Numbered from the stretch's first letter, positions 1 to 7,033 are shown. The stretch is 8,035 nucleotides of DNA from Burkholderiales bacterium (GCA_028868455.1 JAGWUK010000113.1:1-8035), one strand, 5' to 3'. Notes: generated by a model not told the origin, from the sequence alone. Translations and numbers: made by a program.

Positions 1-611
1 GCAATTTTATTTCCTGTTTCTGGCGAGAGACTATGCAGACTGTCGGAAATAGTTTTGATGGGACGCGTAATGTACATCAATACGACAAAGATCACGACGA
101 TCGCCATCAGTAAGGCCTGAAAGACTAACTGGTAGACGATAAACAGGGCCTTGGATGAACTCTGGCTTTCGATAAAATCCTGATCCAGTTCCATGTGAAT
201 ATGGCAGACGATTTCTTTGGCATTGAACGGTGCTCCGATGTCCTGCTCCAGTGCCAGATTTTCTTTGTTTAACGGAATGCCGGCCAGGCTCTTGTGCGCT
301 GGATTGTTTTTTGAATAGTCGGCCAGCGTGGTGACTTCGGACGCAATGCGCACACGTTTGATATCACCGTTTTTTAATAGCCCATGTGCGACTTCGGAGG
401 CAAGATTCTGGTCAGCCAGATAGCAGGCGATGCTGGCGGTATTTTCTACGGTGCTCAATAAATTGCGCATGCGATGGATGGCTGATTCTTGTTCAGAACG
501 CGCAAAATAGATATAACCGACGATAGACGACACACTCGCTACCAGCACGGCAATGCCAAGCACGATCAGCGCGCTGCGAAAGGCAATACTGGTACGGAGA
601 CGTTCAATCAT
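1..611 (-). CDS. Membrane sensor protein with HAMP linker, N-terminal 203 residues (3' end outside window)
   Basis: The frame is open from ATG at 611 to the left edge, so the protein is incomplete. Residues 14-36 form a first membrane helix, 37-153 a periplasmic domain, and 155-180 a second helix. This is followed by YITRPIKTISDSL at 180-192, which looks like the start of a HAMP domain with its conserved proline. The layout is that of a transmembrane signalling protein: a diguanylate cyclase/phosphodiesterase or a histidine kinase. The output domain lies outside the window, so I do not choose; the stretch after HAMP helix 1 reminds me more of GGDEF/EAL proteins. The periplasmic part holds cysteines at 63 and 136, the latter in a CHIHM cluster. 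It starts 12 bases after the stop of the binding-protein gene, with only a weak ribosome binding site, which suggests co-transcription and perhaps coupled translation. Confidence 0.8.
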   Translation of the reverse strand, partial: MIERLRTSIAFRSALIVLGIAVLVASVSSIVGYIYFARSEQESAIHRMRNLLSTVENTASIACYLADQNLASEVAHGLLKNGDIKRVRIASEVTTLADYSKNNPAHKSLAGIPLNKENLALEQDIGAPFNAKEIVCHIHMELDQDFIESQSSSKALFIVYQLVFQALLMAIVVIFVVLMYITRPIKTISDSLHSLSPETGNKI

Positions 612-623
612 TATGAGCAGGAT

Positions 624-1052
624 CTATCGGGATGGGTCAAATATCAGTTTGACGCGATTATCCAGTTTTTTTCTGTCGATGTAACCTATTGCACCCGTAT
701 TGACACTGACAATTTCCAACACTTCATCCATGCTGGCAGCTTGAATCGGTGGCATGGCCTGTCCGGAAAACATCAGTCTGGCGCGATAAGAGTTGATGTC
801 CTGTAGATCTTTACCTGTAAATAATTTGTAGAATTGCGCTTTTTCCGTGAGCGGATTCAGTAAATCGACCGGGATGGCGGTAATGCCAGACGCTAGTTTT
901 TTATCCCTGCCCATATAAAGATTGGTAACTTCATCCTTGCTTAATTTTTCAACGCCGCATTTTAAATTTGCGATCACGACCAAATCAGCACTGACCACCC
1001 CCGGCAGCAGAAGAATCAGGTTGAAAAAAATGAGTAACGCCAGTTTTTTCAT
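624..1052 (-). CDS. Small periplasmic PstS-like (PBP-fold) substrate-binding protein
   Basis: This is a 142-residue exported protein. Residues 1-22 are a signal peptide (MKK, hydrophobic core, VSA before D). The mature part has the pattern of short phosphate-binding-like proteins: NLYMGRDKKL near residue 45, IPVDL near 60, FYKLFTGKD near 74, YRARLMFSG near 88, PP near 101, then an acidic stretch and NTGAIGYIDRK near 117. It is less than half the length of a true PstS, and no pstCAB genes are near, so transport is unlikely. Such short proteins are often encoded beside membrane sensors, and here a sensor gene follows directly. I infer a ligand-presenting role in the periplasm; the ligand is unknown. 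ATG at 1052 is preferred because AGGTG, overlapping the porin stop, lies 5 bases upstream; ATG at 1055 would leave only 2. The mature protein has a single cysteine (residue 32). Confidence 0.8.
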   Translation of the reverse strand: MKKLALLIFFNLILLLPGVVSADLVVIANLKCGVEKLSKDEVTNLYMGRDKKLASGITAIPVDLLNPLTEKAQFYKLFTGKDLQDINSYRARLMFSGQAMPPIQAASMDEVLEIVSVNTGAIGYIDRKKLDNRVKLIFDPSR

Positions 1053-1060
1053 CATCGCAC

Positions 1061-2308
1061 CTAAAAGATGAAATTCAGCGCGAGGCTGATCAACGTGGCA
1101 TTGCCGTTCCAGCCAGGTTGCTGGTTGCGCGTCAGGAAATAACCCCGACTATGTATCCGGTCGATTTGCAGTTTTAAGTTGCTTTTGTCGTTCAGATCAT
1201 AACGAACGCCGAGCGAAATCGTATGCTGATGATTGAACTGCGTTTGCAGGGCATCTTTGAGACCAATGGCAAGCATATCCACGTCTGATGAAAGACCCAC
1301 TGGTAAGGTTGGCAAAGGCGCAACATGGTACGGGCTGGCGGCGGAATATGTCGCGTACGGCGTGTAGCGTCCTAAGCGATAACTGCCGGTAAGATAACCC
1401 GCCTGATAACTGGGAAAAGCCTGCGATTCTGACGTGATGCGACTCAACATGAGTTGCGCTTGCAGTGGCCCACTCTCATACGCGATACCAGCAGAAATAT
1501 ATTTCACTTTCTTGTTCTTCATCGATAGCGATGTGCCGATGCTGTCAGCCGCAGGCACGACCTGATTCAACTCGGGTGAATGCAAAGCATCCAGTGCAGC
1601 AATGAGCGGAGGGAATTCGTTTTTGAGTTTCAGTTCAGAATACCCTAATCGAAATTGCCAGGCCTGTTGTTGCAGGTCGGCGTAGGCGCCATAGAGTGAA
1701 GACTGATTAAATGAAAAAAAAGTGTCGCCGGGTCCGGTAAAGGTTTTTTCTCTCGCTACGCCGGTAAATAGTTTGGTGCGTAAAATGCCCATCGCGGTTT
1801 TGCGTGAAAGCACCAGATCAGCGCCGTCAAAATAGGAAATGATTAATCCGCCAAAGAAATCGATGGGCGGTCTGACCCATTGATACGAGTAGCCGATATT
1901 CCGCGAATCGGCCAGCAGATAAACATCAAATCCCAGCCGCCCAACGCGTAGTTGCGTATCGTCGTCCATAGCGTAGCGCCCGTATGCCCAGGTAATTTCA
2001 GGCTGGAAGTCGTTGGCGCTTTTCCGGCTGACCACTTGAATCGCTGCATCCAGCGTATCGCTGATACGGGTGTTGATCTGTACGCCAAGATTGGAATCCA
2101 TGCCAAAGTCGGTCTGCCGGGTGTAGCCGACACCATCGTTTTGCGATAAATCGCGCACGATATCAACCTGACGGCTGGTGTTGTGTACGACGCCTAGCGT
2201 CCCGAAGCCATGAACGGAAAAAGCAGAACCACTGTCCTGCGCTTGCGCTGATATGGCAAGCGTCAGGCAAAGTAGGGCGATCAGACGGCGAAAAATGATG
2301 CTTAACAT
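1061..2308 (-). CDS. Outer-membrane porin-like beta-barrel protein
   Basis: The protein has 415 residues. Residues 1-23 are a Sec signal peptide (MLSIIFRRL, hydrophobic core, AQA before Q). The mature chain starts with FSVHGFGTLGVV and continues with alternating polar/hydrophobic strands separated by polar loops, rich in Tyr, Gly, Asp and Arg. It ends in LISLALNFIF with a terminal Phe, the usual signature recognised by the BAM assembly machinery. This supports an outer-membrane barrel of porin size; substrate and exact family are not recognised. ATG at 2308 is chosen because GGGAAG lies 7 bases upstream and it gives a clean signal peptide. The frame stays open to a TTG at 2347, and ATG at 2323 is possible. 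The gene is first in a three-gene unit; its stop is 8 bases before the binding-protein start, so they are probably co-transcribed. It may let the ligand of that protein into the periplasm. Confidence 0.8.
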   Translation of the reverse strand: MLSIIFRRLIALLCLTLAISAQAQDSGSAFSVHGFGTLGVVHNTSRQVDIVRDLSQNDGVGYTRQTDFGMDSNLGVQINTRISDTLDAAIQVVSRKSANDFQPEITWAYGRYAMDDDTQLRVGRLGFDVYLLADSRNIGYSYQWVRPPIDFFGGLIISYFDGADLVLSRKTAMGILRTKLFTGVAREKTFTGPGDTFFSFNQSSLYGAYADLQQQAWQFRLGYSELKLKNEFPPLIAALDALHSPELNQVVPAADSIGTSLSMKNKKVKYISAGIAYESGPLQAQLMLSRITSESQAFPSYQAGYLTGSYRLGRYTPYATYSAASPYHVAPLPTLPVGLSSDVDMLAIGLKDALQTQFNHQHTISLGVRYDLNDKSNLKLQIDRIHSRGYFLTRNQQPGWNGNATLISLALNFIF

Positions 2309-2315
2309 AGGACTG

Positions 2316-2321
2316 CTTCCC
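2316..2321 (-). promoter_or_regulatory. Ribosome binding site deciding the porin start
   Basis: GGGAAG on the minus strand lies 7 bases before ATG 2308. The upstream in-frame candidates (TTG 2347, ATG 2338, ATG 2323) have no equally good site, so translation most likely begins at 2308. Confidence 0.5.
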
Positions 2322-2368
2322 ATCGTAAAGCACTTCATTTGGCACAAGGTGATTCAGTTTGTTTGCGT

Positions 2369-2395
2369 CTGCGTCCGGCATAGCGTTGGACGCAG
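2369..2395. repeat. Perfect 8-bp inverted repeat (hairpin) upstream of the porin operon
   Basis: CTGCGTCC at 2369-2376 and GGACGCAG at 2388-2395 are exact reverse complements separated by 11 bases. The hairpin lies about 60 bases before the porin start. In the minus-strand transcript no U-run follows, so it does not look like a terminator for the upstream gene. A leader hairpin or the dyad of a regulator site is more likely. On the plus strand it is followed by GGTAAATTTTT, but no plus-strand gene needs a terminator here. Confidence 0.5.
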
Positions 2396-2422
2396 GGTAA
2401 ATTTTTAATGTTCAACATCCAG

Positions 2423-2506
2423 GTAAAAACTGCCGTGATGTAAATTTCGGTCTGACTTGTTCTGTCAATAAAATCAGGTCTCGACGGGTATTGACGGCAG
2501 TTTTAC
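2423..2506. repeat. Long inverted repeat downstream of the HhH gene, possible terminator
   Basis: GTAAAAACTGCCGT at 2423-2436 is matched in inverted orientation by ACGGCAGTTTTAC at 2494-2506, with one A fewer in the A-run. The arms flank 57 bases. Nested inside and overlapping the right arm is a second inverted pair, GTCAATA at 2464-2470 and TATTGAC at 2489-2495. In the minus direction the second arm reads ACGGCAGTTTTTAC, so it could act as a terminator for the HhH gene, but the loop is long for that. The outer and inner pairs share bases and exclude each other, so alternative folds are possible. Together with the 2369-2395 hairpin this accounts for most of the 209-base gap 2309-2517; I saw no convincing promoter in it. 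Confidence 0.5.
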
Positions 2507-2517
2507 GTTTTTTCAGA

Positions 2518-2874
2518 TTATTTCTTTGCAGCAGGTTTTTGCTTGGCGATGACTAAATCTTTAATGCCTTTATAGACGTCTTCCGTCAGAATTTTTCTGG
2601 AAAGCAGTTCGTCTTTGCCTTTATACGGGCGTCCCTTAATGATGGCATCGGAGCGGACGTCGCCGATTTTCGGCAGATTGGACAATTCTTTTTTGCTTGC
2701 ACTGTTCAGATCCAGTAATTCAGCCTTCATCGAGGCAGAAGCCGTCGAAGCACTTTGCGCCGAAACAGCGACTGGTGCCGCAGCCTTTTTCGCGCCATCT
2801 TTTGCCAGCGCTGACGCCGGTATCAATACACTGAAGCTGGCTGCAATCAGCAGACCTTGCCATATTTTTTTCAT
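2518..2874 (-). CDS. Secreted helix-hairpin-helix protein, ComEA-like
   Basis: The protein has 118 residues. Residues 1-24 form a signal peptide (MKKIWQ, hydrophobic core, ALA before K). Residues 25-50 are an Ala/Ser/Lys-rich low-complexity linker. Residues 53-110 hold a helix-hairpin-helix unit: LLDLNSASKKELSNLPKIG with the hairpin at LPKIGDVRSDAII, then GRPYKGKDELLSRKIL and a final helix YKGIKDLVIAK. The tail is Lys/Ala-rich. HhH domains of this type bind DNA without sequence preference; ComEA uses one to take up transforming DNA in the periplasm. This protein is shorter than many ComEA proteins and no comEC or pilus gene is near, so competence is only one possibility. AAGGA lies 7 bases before ATG 2874. 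The gene stands alone, about 110 bases after the isomerase gene. Fold assignment is firm, role uncertain. Confidence 0.82.
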   Translation of the reverse strand: MKKIWQGLLIAASFSVLIPASALAKDGAKKAAAPVAVSAQSASTASASMKAELLDLNSASKKELSNLPKIGDVRSDAIIKGRPYKGKDELLSRKILTEDVYKGIKDLVIAKQKPAAKK

Positions 2875-2946
2875 GTTGAGATCCTTGTCTGGGCACTTCA
2901 GGATCGCGCGGCCCGTAAAGGCTTTGCCGACCCTGAATTGATCGAT

Positions 2947-2960
2947 GTTATTGAAATAAC
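2947..2960. repeat. Short AT-rich palindrome between the isomerase and HhH genes
   Basis: GTTATT and AATAAC form a perfect 6-bp dyad around a 2-base centre, in the gap 2875-2983. It could be a protein-binding site upstream of the HhH gene. A match this short can also arise by chance in AT-rich intergenic DNA. The rest of this gap shows only the HhH ribosome binding site and no clear promoter. Confidence 0.25.
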
Positions 2961-2983
2961 TGCCGAGGTTTCAGCATAGCATG

Positions 2984-3835
2984 TTATTGCGTTTGTACCA
3001 TCGAATTAATGATGACAGGTGTCACCGGAACATCCGTCATGCCGAGTGCTGTGGTGGTTGGTACGGCTTTGATTTTATCCATGACGTCGAGCCCTGAAAC
3101 AACCTTGCCAAAGACGGCATAACCTGCGTTGCTGCTCGTTGCGTCGAGTGTGGCGCTGTTGTCGACGACATTCAGGAAAAATTGCGAGGTCGCCGAATCA
3201 CTGACGCTGGTACGCGCCATGGCGATGGTGCCACGAACGTTGCTGAGTCCATTACCGGCTTCCAGTTTGATCGGTGCCAGTGTGGCAGGTTGTTGCAAGT
3301 CCGTTGTGAATCCACCGCCCTGAATGACAAAATTGCTGATGACGCGATGGAAAATCTTGTTTACGTAAAAGCCGTTTTCTGTGTATTGCAGGAAATTATC
3401 GACGGTAATCGGGGCTTTGGCCGGATCAAGTTCAAGAACGATGGTCCCCATGGAGGTTGACATGGTGACTTGCGGCTGTGCTGCCAGAGGAATGGTCATG
3501 GCACTGCTGTACAGAGTGGAACCATCGCCTGCAGTGATGCTGACGTTAAATGTACCGACGGCCACCATTTTGCAGGAAAACACGCGTTGGGTTGCAGTTC
3601 CGCCGGGCAGTTCGGTAATTTTCAGGCAGCCGGGGTTGGAGATATTGATGCCTTTCGTCAGGTTGGTACCTGTGATGGTCATATTGGTGACTTTGCGGTA
3701 CACCATCTGATCGGTACTGACCTTGGTGACGGTCACCGGATCATTTGTGGCAGTGGATCCAGAACCACCTCCACCGCAGCCACTTAATAAAAATGCGGAT
3801 GCACAGGCACCCAGTAACCATGTTGTTGCTTTCAA
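2984..3835 (-). CDS. Lipoprotein peptidyl-prolyl cis-trans isomerase, cyclophilin type, with an N-terminal beta-rich domain
   Basis: The enzyme catalyses cis-trans isomerisation of X-Pro bonds. With a TTG start at 3835 it has 283 residues. MKATTWLLG leads to the lipobox LSGC, with lipidated Cys20, followed by a Gly/Ser-rich spacer, so it should be anchored in a membrane facing the periplasm. Residues about 33-115 form a beta-rich domain resembling Ig/IPT-type folds, with two cysteines (70 and 88) that may pair. The cyclophilin domain spans about 122-281. It carries FHRVISNFVIQGG with catalytic Arg164, Phe169 and Gln172, then GTIAMAR, SQFFLNVVDN and GYAVFGKVVSGLDVMDKI, as in bacterial PpiA/PpiB. 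TTG is preferred because GGAGA lies 5 bases upstream and gives a classic lipoprotein signal. The longer frame to GTG 3886 adds 17 unlikely residues without a ribosome binding site. It follows moeA by 96 bases and is probably a separate unit. Confidence 0.85.
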   Translation of the reverse strand: MKATTWLLGACASAFLLSGCGGGGSGSTATNDPVTVTKVSTDQMVYRKVTNMTITGTNLTKGINISNPGCLKITELPGGTATQRVFSCKMVAVGTFNVSITAGDGSTLYSSAMTIPLAAQPQVTMSTSMGTIVLELDPAKAPITVDNFLQYTENGFYVNKIFHRVISNFVIQGGGFTTDLQQPATLAPIKLEAGNGLSNVRGTIAMARTSVSDSATSQFFLNVVDNSATLDATSSNAGYAVFGKVVSGLDVMDKIKAVPTTTALGMTDVPVTPVIINSMVQTQ

Positions 3836-3840
3836 TCTGC

Positions 3841-3845
3841 TCTCC
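3841..3845 (-). promoter_or_regulatory. Ribosome binding site supporting a TTG start for the isomerase
   Basis: GGAGA on the minus strand lies 5 bases before TTG 3835. GTG 3886, the only longer start of note, has no purine-rich site upstream. This site decides the start and turns the product into a well-formed lipoprotein. Confidence 0.55.
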
Positions 3846-3916
3846 AGTAAAGTTTGAAAATCGAGAATTGTACTTTGCTTATGCACGCCGAAAATTCATT
3901 GTAAGCACTTGTTACG

Positions 3917-3945
3917 AAAAAATTCCGACACTTAAATCAGGCCGG
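3917..3945 (-). terminator. Weak terminator-like hairpin at the end of moeA
   Basis: In the minus transcript CCGGC and GUCGG can pair (five pairs, one G-U) around an 11-base loop, followed by AAUUUUUU. The hairpin overlaps the moeA stop codon. The stem is short, so termination may be partial. The remaining gap to the isomerase start contains two TACAAT hexamers that could serve as -10 elements, but no good -35 partner. Confidence 0.35.
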
Positions 3946-5230
3946 AAAACAATAAGACATCAACCAGATCGCCGCGTTCCACTTTGCTTTGGTTATGGTG
4001 CAAAACAATCATGCAATTTGCCTCTGACATCGAGCGTAAAATGCCCGATCCCTGTGATCCGGTAACGCTGACTTCCAGGTGGCCATCAGGTGCCGTGCCG
4101 AGAATGCCGCGTTGATATTCGGTGCGCCCAGGGCGTTTGCGGATGGCAGATGATGAACGCGCAGGGATGAGTGGTAACGGTGTGACAGTCGCATTCATCA
4201 TGTGTAACAAGGCGTCGCGCACAAAAAAATAGAAAGTCACCATGACGGCGACCGGATTACCCGGCAGGCCAAACAGATAGGCGCTTTTGCCGCCGGAGTG
4301 GATTTTGCCGAACGCCATGGGACGTCCTGGGCGCATGCCGATGGTCCAGAACGCGACATCGCCGAGATCGGCCATCATTTGCTTTGTGTAATCAGCCGCA
4401 CCGACCGATACGCCGCCGGAAGTGATGACGGCATCGGCATTTTCACAGGCGCTACGAAAGGCGTTTTCTAAGGAGACGGGATCATCTTTGATAACACCCA
4501 TGTCAATTATGTCGCAACCAAGCCGTGTCAACATGCCGTACAGCGTGTAACGATTGCTGTCGTAAACACAGGCGTCGTCCAGGGTTTCTCCGAGTGATCG
4601 CAATTCATCACCTGTGGAAAAGAAGGCGACGCGCAGGCGTCGCTGCACAGGAACCTCGGCGATTCCGAGTGAGGCAATTAATCCGAGGTCAGCAGGGCTG
4701 ATGATCCTGCCTTTTGCCAGCGCGACTTTGCCGTTGGCGAGATCTTCACCCTGCAAACGCCGGTTGTCGCCTGCGCTCACCTTTCCTGCCGGGACATCCA
4801 CCGTCGACGCATTTGCGTTGACAGTGAGTTCTTGCGGGATAACGGTGTCGCAGCCTTTGGGCATCACTCCACCAGTCATGATGCGTACGCATTCACCGGA
4901 ATTGACTTCGCCATCGTAGGCGCGGCCGGCAAAAACGGTGGCAATGATATTGAATGTCCGGCTCTGATCTAACGGTAAATCGTCGGAACGCAAGGCATAG
5001 CCATCCATCGCGGAATTGTCGTGCGCAGGCACATTGATGGCGGAGACAATGTCTTGCGCCAGCACCCGCCCCAGCGCCTGTCGCAAGGCGATCTTTTCGA
5101 CGGCATGAATAGGGGTGACGAATTGCCGGATGATGTCCTGTGCTCTGGCGACGGGCAGGGCATTCGGATCGTAATCGGACAGGCAACTGAGGATGTGGTG
5201 CAAACTGTGTTGATTGCTTGGGCTGCTCAT
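3932..5230 (-). CDS. moeA: Molybdopterin molybdenumtransferase MoeA
   Basis: MoeA inserts molybdate into adenylylated molybdopterin in the cytoplasm, completing molybdenum cofactor. The 432-residue chain is close to the usual family length (E. coli about 411). The N-terminal part has VPAHDNSAMDGYALR at 67-81 with the conserved Asp, and RIMTGGVMPKGCDTVIPQE at 116-134. The MoCF-fold domain has VAFFSTGDEL at 201-210, YDSN at 223-226, ITSGGVSVGAADYTK at 269-283 with the conserved Asp, MRPGRPMAFG at 299-308 and FGLPGNPVAVMV at 320-331. The C-terminal beta-domain ends in VDVLLFSGLI. The start ATG 5230 lies one base after the mobA stop, in the arrangement TGA-T-ATG, so translation is probably coupled. 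The frame extends four codons further to a TTG inside mobA, which is less likely. Last gene of the cofactor operon. Confidence 0.95.
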   Translation of the reverse strand: MSSPSNQHSLHHILSCLSDYDPNALPVARAQDIIRQFVTPIHAVEKIALRQALGRVLAQDIVSAINVPAHDNSAMDGYALRSDDLPLDQSRTFNIIATVFAGRAYDGEVNSGECVRIMTGGVMPKGCDTVIPQELTVNANASTVDVPAGKVSAGDNRRLQGEDLANGKVALAKGRIISPADLGLIASLGIAEVPVQRRLRVAFFSTGDELRSLGETLDDACVYDSNRYTLYGMLTRLGCDIIDMGVIKDDPVSLENAFRSACENADAVITSGGVSVGAADYTKQMMADLGDVAFWTIGMRPGRPMAFGKIHSGGKSAYLFGLPGNPVAVMVTFYFFVRDALLHMMNATVTPLPLIPARSSSAIRKRPGRTEYQRGILGTAPDGHLEVSVTGSQGSGILRSMSEANCMIVLHHNQSKVERGDLVDVLLFSGLI

Positions 5231-5231
5231 A

Positions 5232-5846
5232 TCAGGACTCAAGTTCTTTTAATTCTTGCAGTGTATTGATATTGCGGAACGCCGTCTTGTTTTCGAACAG
5301 GACTTCGACCACTTTCAAGTCCGCAAACCAGGCATCGACTTTACGGCCACCTTGCTGCAGAAATTTGGTCAGCTTCGGCAAAAGCGCAACATGCATCAAT
5401 GCGAAAACCGGATGTGACTGACGTCGTGCTTCGCCATCCTTTCCAGTTTCCATGGTCACGGCAACAGCCAGTTCACTACCAGTTTCAACGAGCGCAGACG
5501 ACAGTCGCTCGACGAGATTCTCTGGCAATAACGGCGAATCGCATGGGGCGCAGGCCAGATAAGGGGTTGTGCAGTGCTGCATGCCACTGTGCATGCCGGC
5601 CAGCGGGCCGGCGTAGCCGTCGATTAAATCCGGCCAGACCGGGACGCCGTAATTCTGGTAGATCGCCAGATTCTGATTCGCGTTGATCATCATGGCACCG
5701 GTTTGTGGTGCCAGCCGTGTCAGCACATGGTGCACCATTGCCTTTCCGCGAAATGCCTGCAAGCCTTTATCGACTTGCCCCATGCGGGTGCCGCGTCCGC
5801 CGGCCAGGATCAGGCCGGTAATCATTTGTTTATCGATACTGTTCAT
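5232..5846 (-). CDS. mobA: Molybdenum cofactor guanylyltransferase MobA
   Basis: MobA transfers GMP from GTP to molybdenum cofactor, making the guanine-dinucleotide form required by DMSO-reductase-family enzymes such as nitrate reductase. The 204-residue protein has the normal family length and one Rossmann-like nucleotidyltransferase domain. GLILAGGRGTRMGQVDKGLQ at 11-30 is the GTP-binding start with its Gly-rich loop and Lys. DLIDGYAGPLAGM lies at 73-85, and ACAPCDSPLLP at 98-108 carries the metal-binding Asp. FRNINTLQEL at 190-199 is the typical C-terminal motif. Start choice is uncertain: ATG 5846 gives a short lead-in; ATG 5825 begins just before the motif; ATG 5891 would add 15 residues and has an AGG close upstream. 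It lies 62 bases after moaA and one base before moeA. Confidence 0.93.
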   Translation of the reverse strand: MNSIDKQMITGLILAGGRGTRMGQVDKGLQAFRGKAMVHHVLTRLAPQTGAMMINANQNLAIYQNYGVPVWPDLIDGYAGPLAGMHSGMQHCTTPYLACAPCDSPLLPENLVERLSSALVETGSELAVAVTMETGKDGEARRQSHPVFALMHVALLPKLTKFLQQGGRKVDAWFADLKVVEVLFENKTAFRNINTLQELKELES

Positions 5847-5908
5847 CTGTCTGAGAATCTTATGGTGGCAGCAAGTCTTTGCACGCAGCATGCAGCCTGG
5901 CGCTGGGA

Positions 5909-7033
5909 TTATCCACCAATGTAGGACATTTCAATTTTTTTACTTTTCTGAAGCAAATCGTTGGACAGCGCGCTGCGCAATTCGGAATAACGATCTGTGC
6001 GGCCAGTCCAGATCGATGCAATCACGTTGGCGATGGCGAGATCAGAATGCTGATCTGGATGACGCAGCAGTGCGCGCAGATCGTGTCCGTGGCTGGCGAA
6101 CAGGCACGTGTAGAGCTTGCCTTCGGTCGATAAGCGTGCACGACTGCAATCTTGACAAAACGCTTGTGTGACGCTGGAAATCAAGCCAATTTCACCGCTG
6201 CCATCGGCATGTTGCCAGCGTTCTGCTGTTTCCCCGGTGTAGTTGGCGTCCACGTTTCGCAGTGACATGCCAGCGGCCTGCAAACGATGCAAAACGTCCG
6301 CCGAGGCAAGCACTTCATCCATTTTCCAGGCATTGGATGCACCAACATCCATGTATTCAATAAAGCGCAGGATATGCGGCGTATTTTTAAAATAACGCGC
6401 CATCGGTACGATTTCCTGATCGTTCACGCCGGCTTTGACAACCATATTGACTTTGATCGGCGCCAATCCAGCCGCTGCTGCGGCATCAATGCCTTCCAGG
6501 ACATCGGACACCGCAAAATCAACGTCGTTCATTCGTCTGAATGTGGTGTCGTCCAACGCATCAAGCGAGACCGTAACACGGCTTAGCCCCGCATCTTTGA
6601 GGTCTTTTGCTTTGCGCGCCAGCAAAGAGCCGTTGGTCGTCAAGGTCAGGTCCAGAGGCTTTCCGGACAATGTAGGCAGGCTGGCCAGCATTTCGACCAG
6701 TCGTTCTATGTTTTTTCTGAGTAAGGGTTCGCCGCCGGTCAGGCGTATTTTGTTGACCCCATGCGCAATAAAGATTTTTGCTATGCGCGTGATTTCTTCA
6801 AAATTCAATAAGGCTGGCTGCGGAAGGAATGAATAATTTTTGTCGAAAATTTCTTTGGGCATGCAATACACGCAGCGGAAATTACAACGATCCGTGACGG
6901 AAATTCTCAAGTCATGCAATGGTCTGCCCAGGTCATCTTGTACATATCCGGTAGGCGAACTCAGATGCTCCGGTATGGATAAGGTTGTGGCTGACAGTCG
7001 TTGATCTCGTATCGGGATAAATTTTTCCGTCAT
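5909..7033 (-). CDS. moaA: GTP 3',8-cyclase MoaA (radical SAM, molybdopterin synthesis)
   Basis: MoaA uses S-adenosylmethionine radical chemistry to rearrange GTP to 3',8-cyclo-dihydro-GTP, the first step of molybdopterin synthesis. The 374-residue protein has the N-terminal 4Fe-4S cluster motif CNFRCVYC (Cys 50, 54, 57), LTGGEPLLR at 98-106, TLTTNG at 130-135 and VSLDAL at 155-160. The second cluster motif is CQDC with a third Cys 13 residues on (293, 296, 310). The chain ends in MSYIGG; the terminal Gly-Gly is conserved and needed for activity in the family. No residue appears missing. ATG 7033 is chosen: it begins [10 protein letters not shown], followed by the family-typical [26 protein letters not shown]. 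The frame runs on to GTG 7102, but that would add 23 residues unlike the family. It is the first gene of the cofactor operon; moaB, moaC, moaD and moaE are not in the window. Confidence 0.96.
   Translation of the reverse strand: MTEKFIPIRDQRLSATTLSIPEHLSSPTGYVQDDLGRPLHDLRISVTDRCNFRCVYCMPKEIFDKNYSFLPQPALLNFEEITRIAKIFIAHGVNKIRLTGGEPLLRKNIERLVEMLASLPTLSGKPLDLTLTTNGSLLARKAKDLKDAGLSRVTVSLDALDDTTFRRMNDVDFAVSDVLEGIDAAAAAGLAPIKVNMVVKAGVNDQEIVPMARYFKNTPHILRFIEYMDVGASNAWKMDEVLASADVLHRLQAAGMSLRNVDANYTGETAERWQHADGSGEIGLISSVTQAFCQDCSRARLSTEGKLYTCLFASHGHDLRALLRHPDQHSDLAIANVIASIWTGRTDRYSELRSALSNDLLQKSKKIEMSYIGG

Noticed and set aside
489..806. Plus-strand open frame of 105 codons at the sensor/binding-protein junction
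   Set aside because: It is antisense to two well-supported genes and its translation is rich in His, Arg and Asp with no motif.
624..1052. Phosphate uptake (pst) operon
   Set aside because: The binding protein is under half the length of PstS, and no pstC, pstA, pstB or phoU lies beside it; a porin and a sensor do.
1843..2166. Second minus-strand frame of 107 codons inside the porin gene
   Set aside because: It overlaps the barrel gene in another frame and encodes no signal peptide or motif; the porin frame has both.
3836..3931. Promoter for the isomerase gene
   Set aside because: Two TACAAT hexamers are present, but neither has a recognisable -35 element at a proper distance, so I do not call a promoter.
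5683..6171. Plus-strand open frame of 162 codons
   Set aside because: It lies antisense to mobA and moaA, both of which have clear family motifs. Its translation has no recognisable domain and an irregular composition.
6435..6836. Plus-strand open frame of 133 codons inside moaA
   Set aside because: Antisense to the moaA core, and the product shows no family features.
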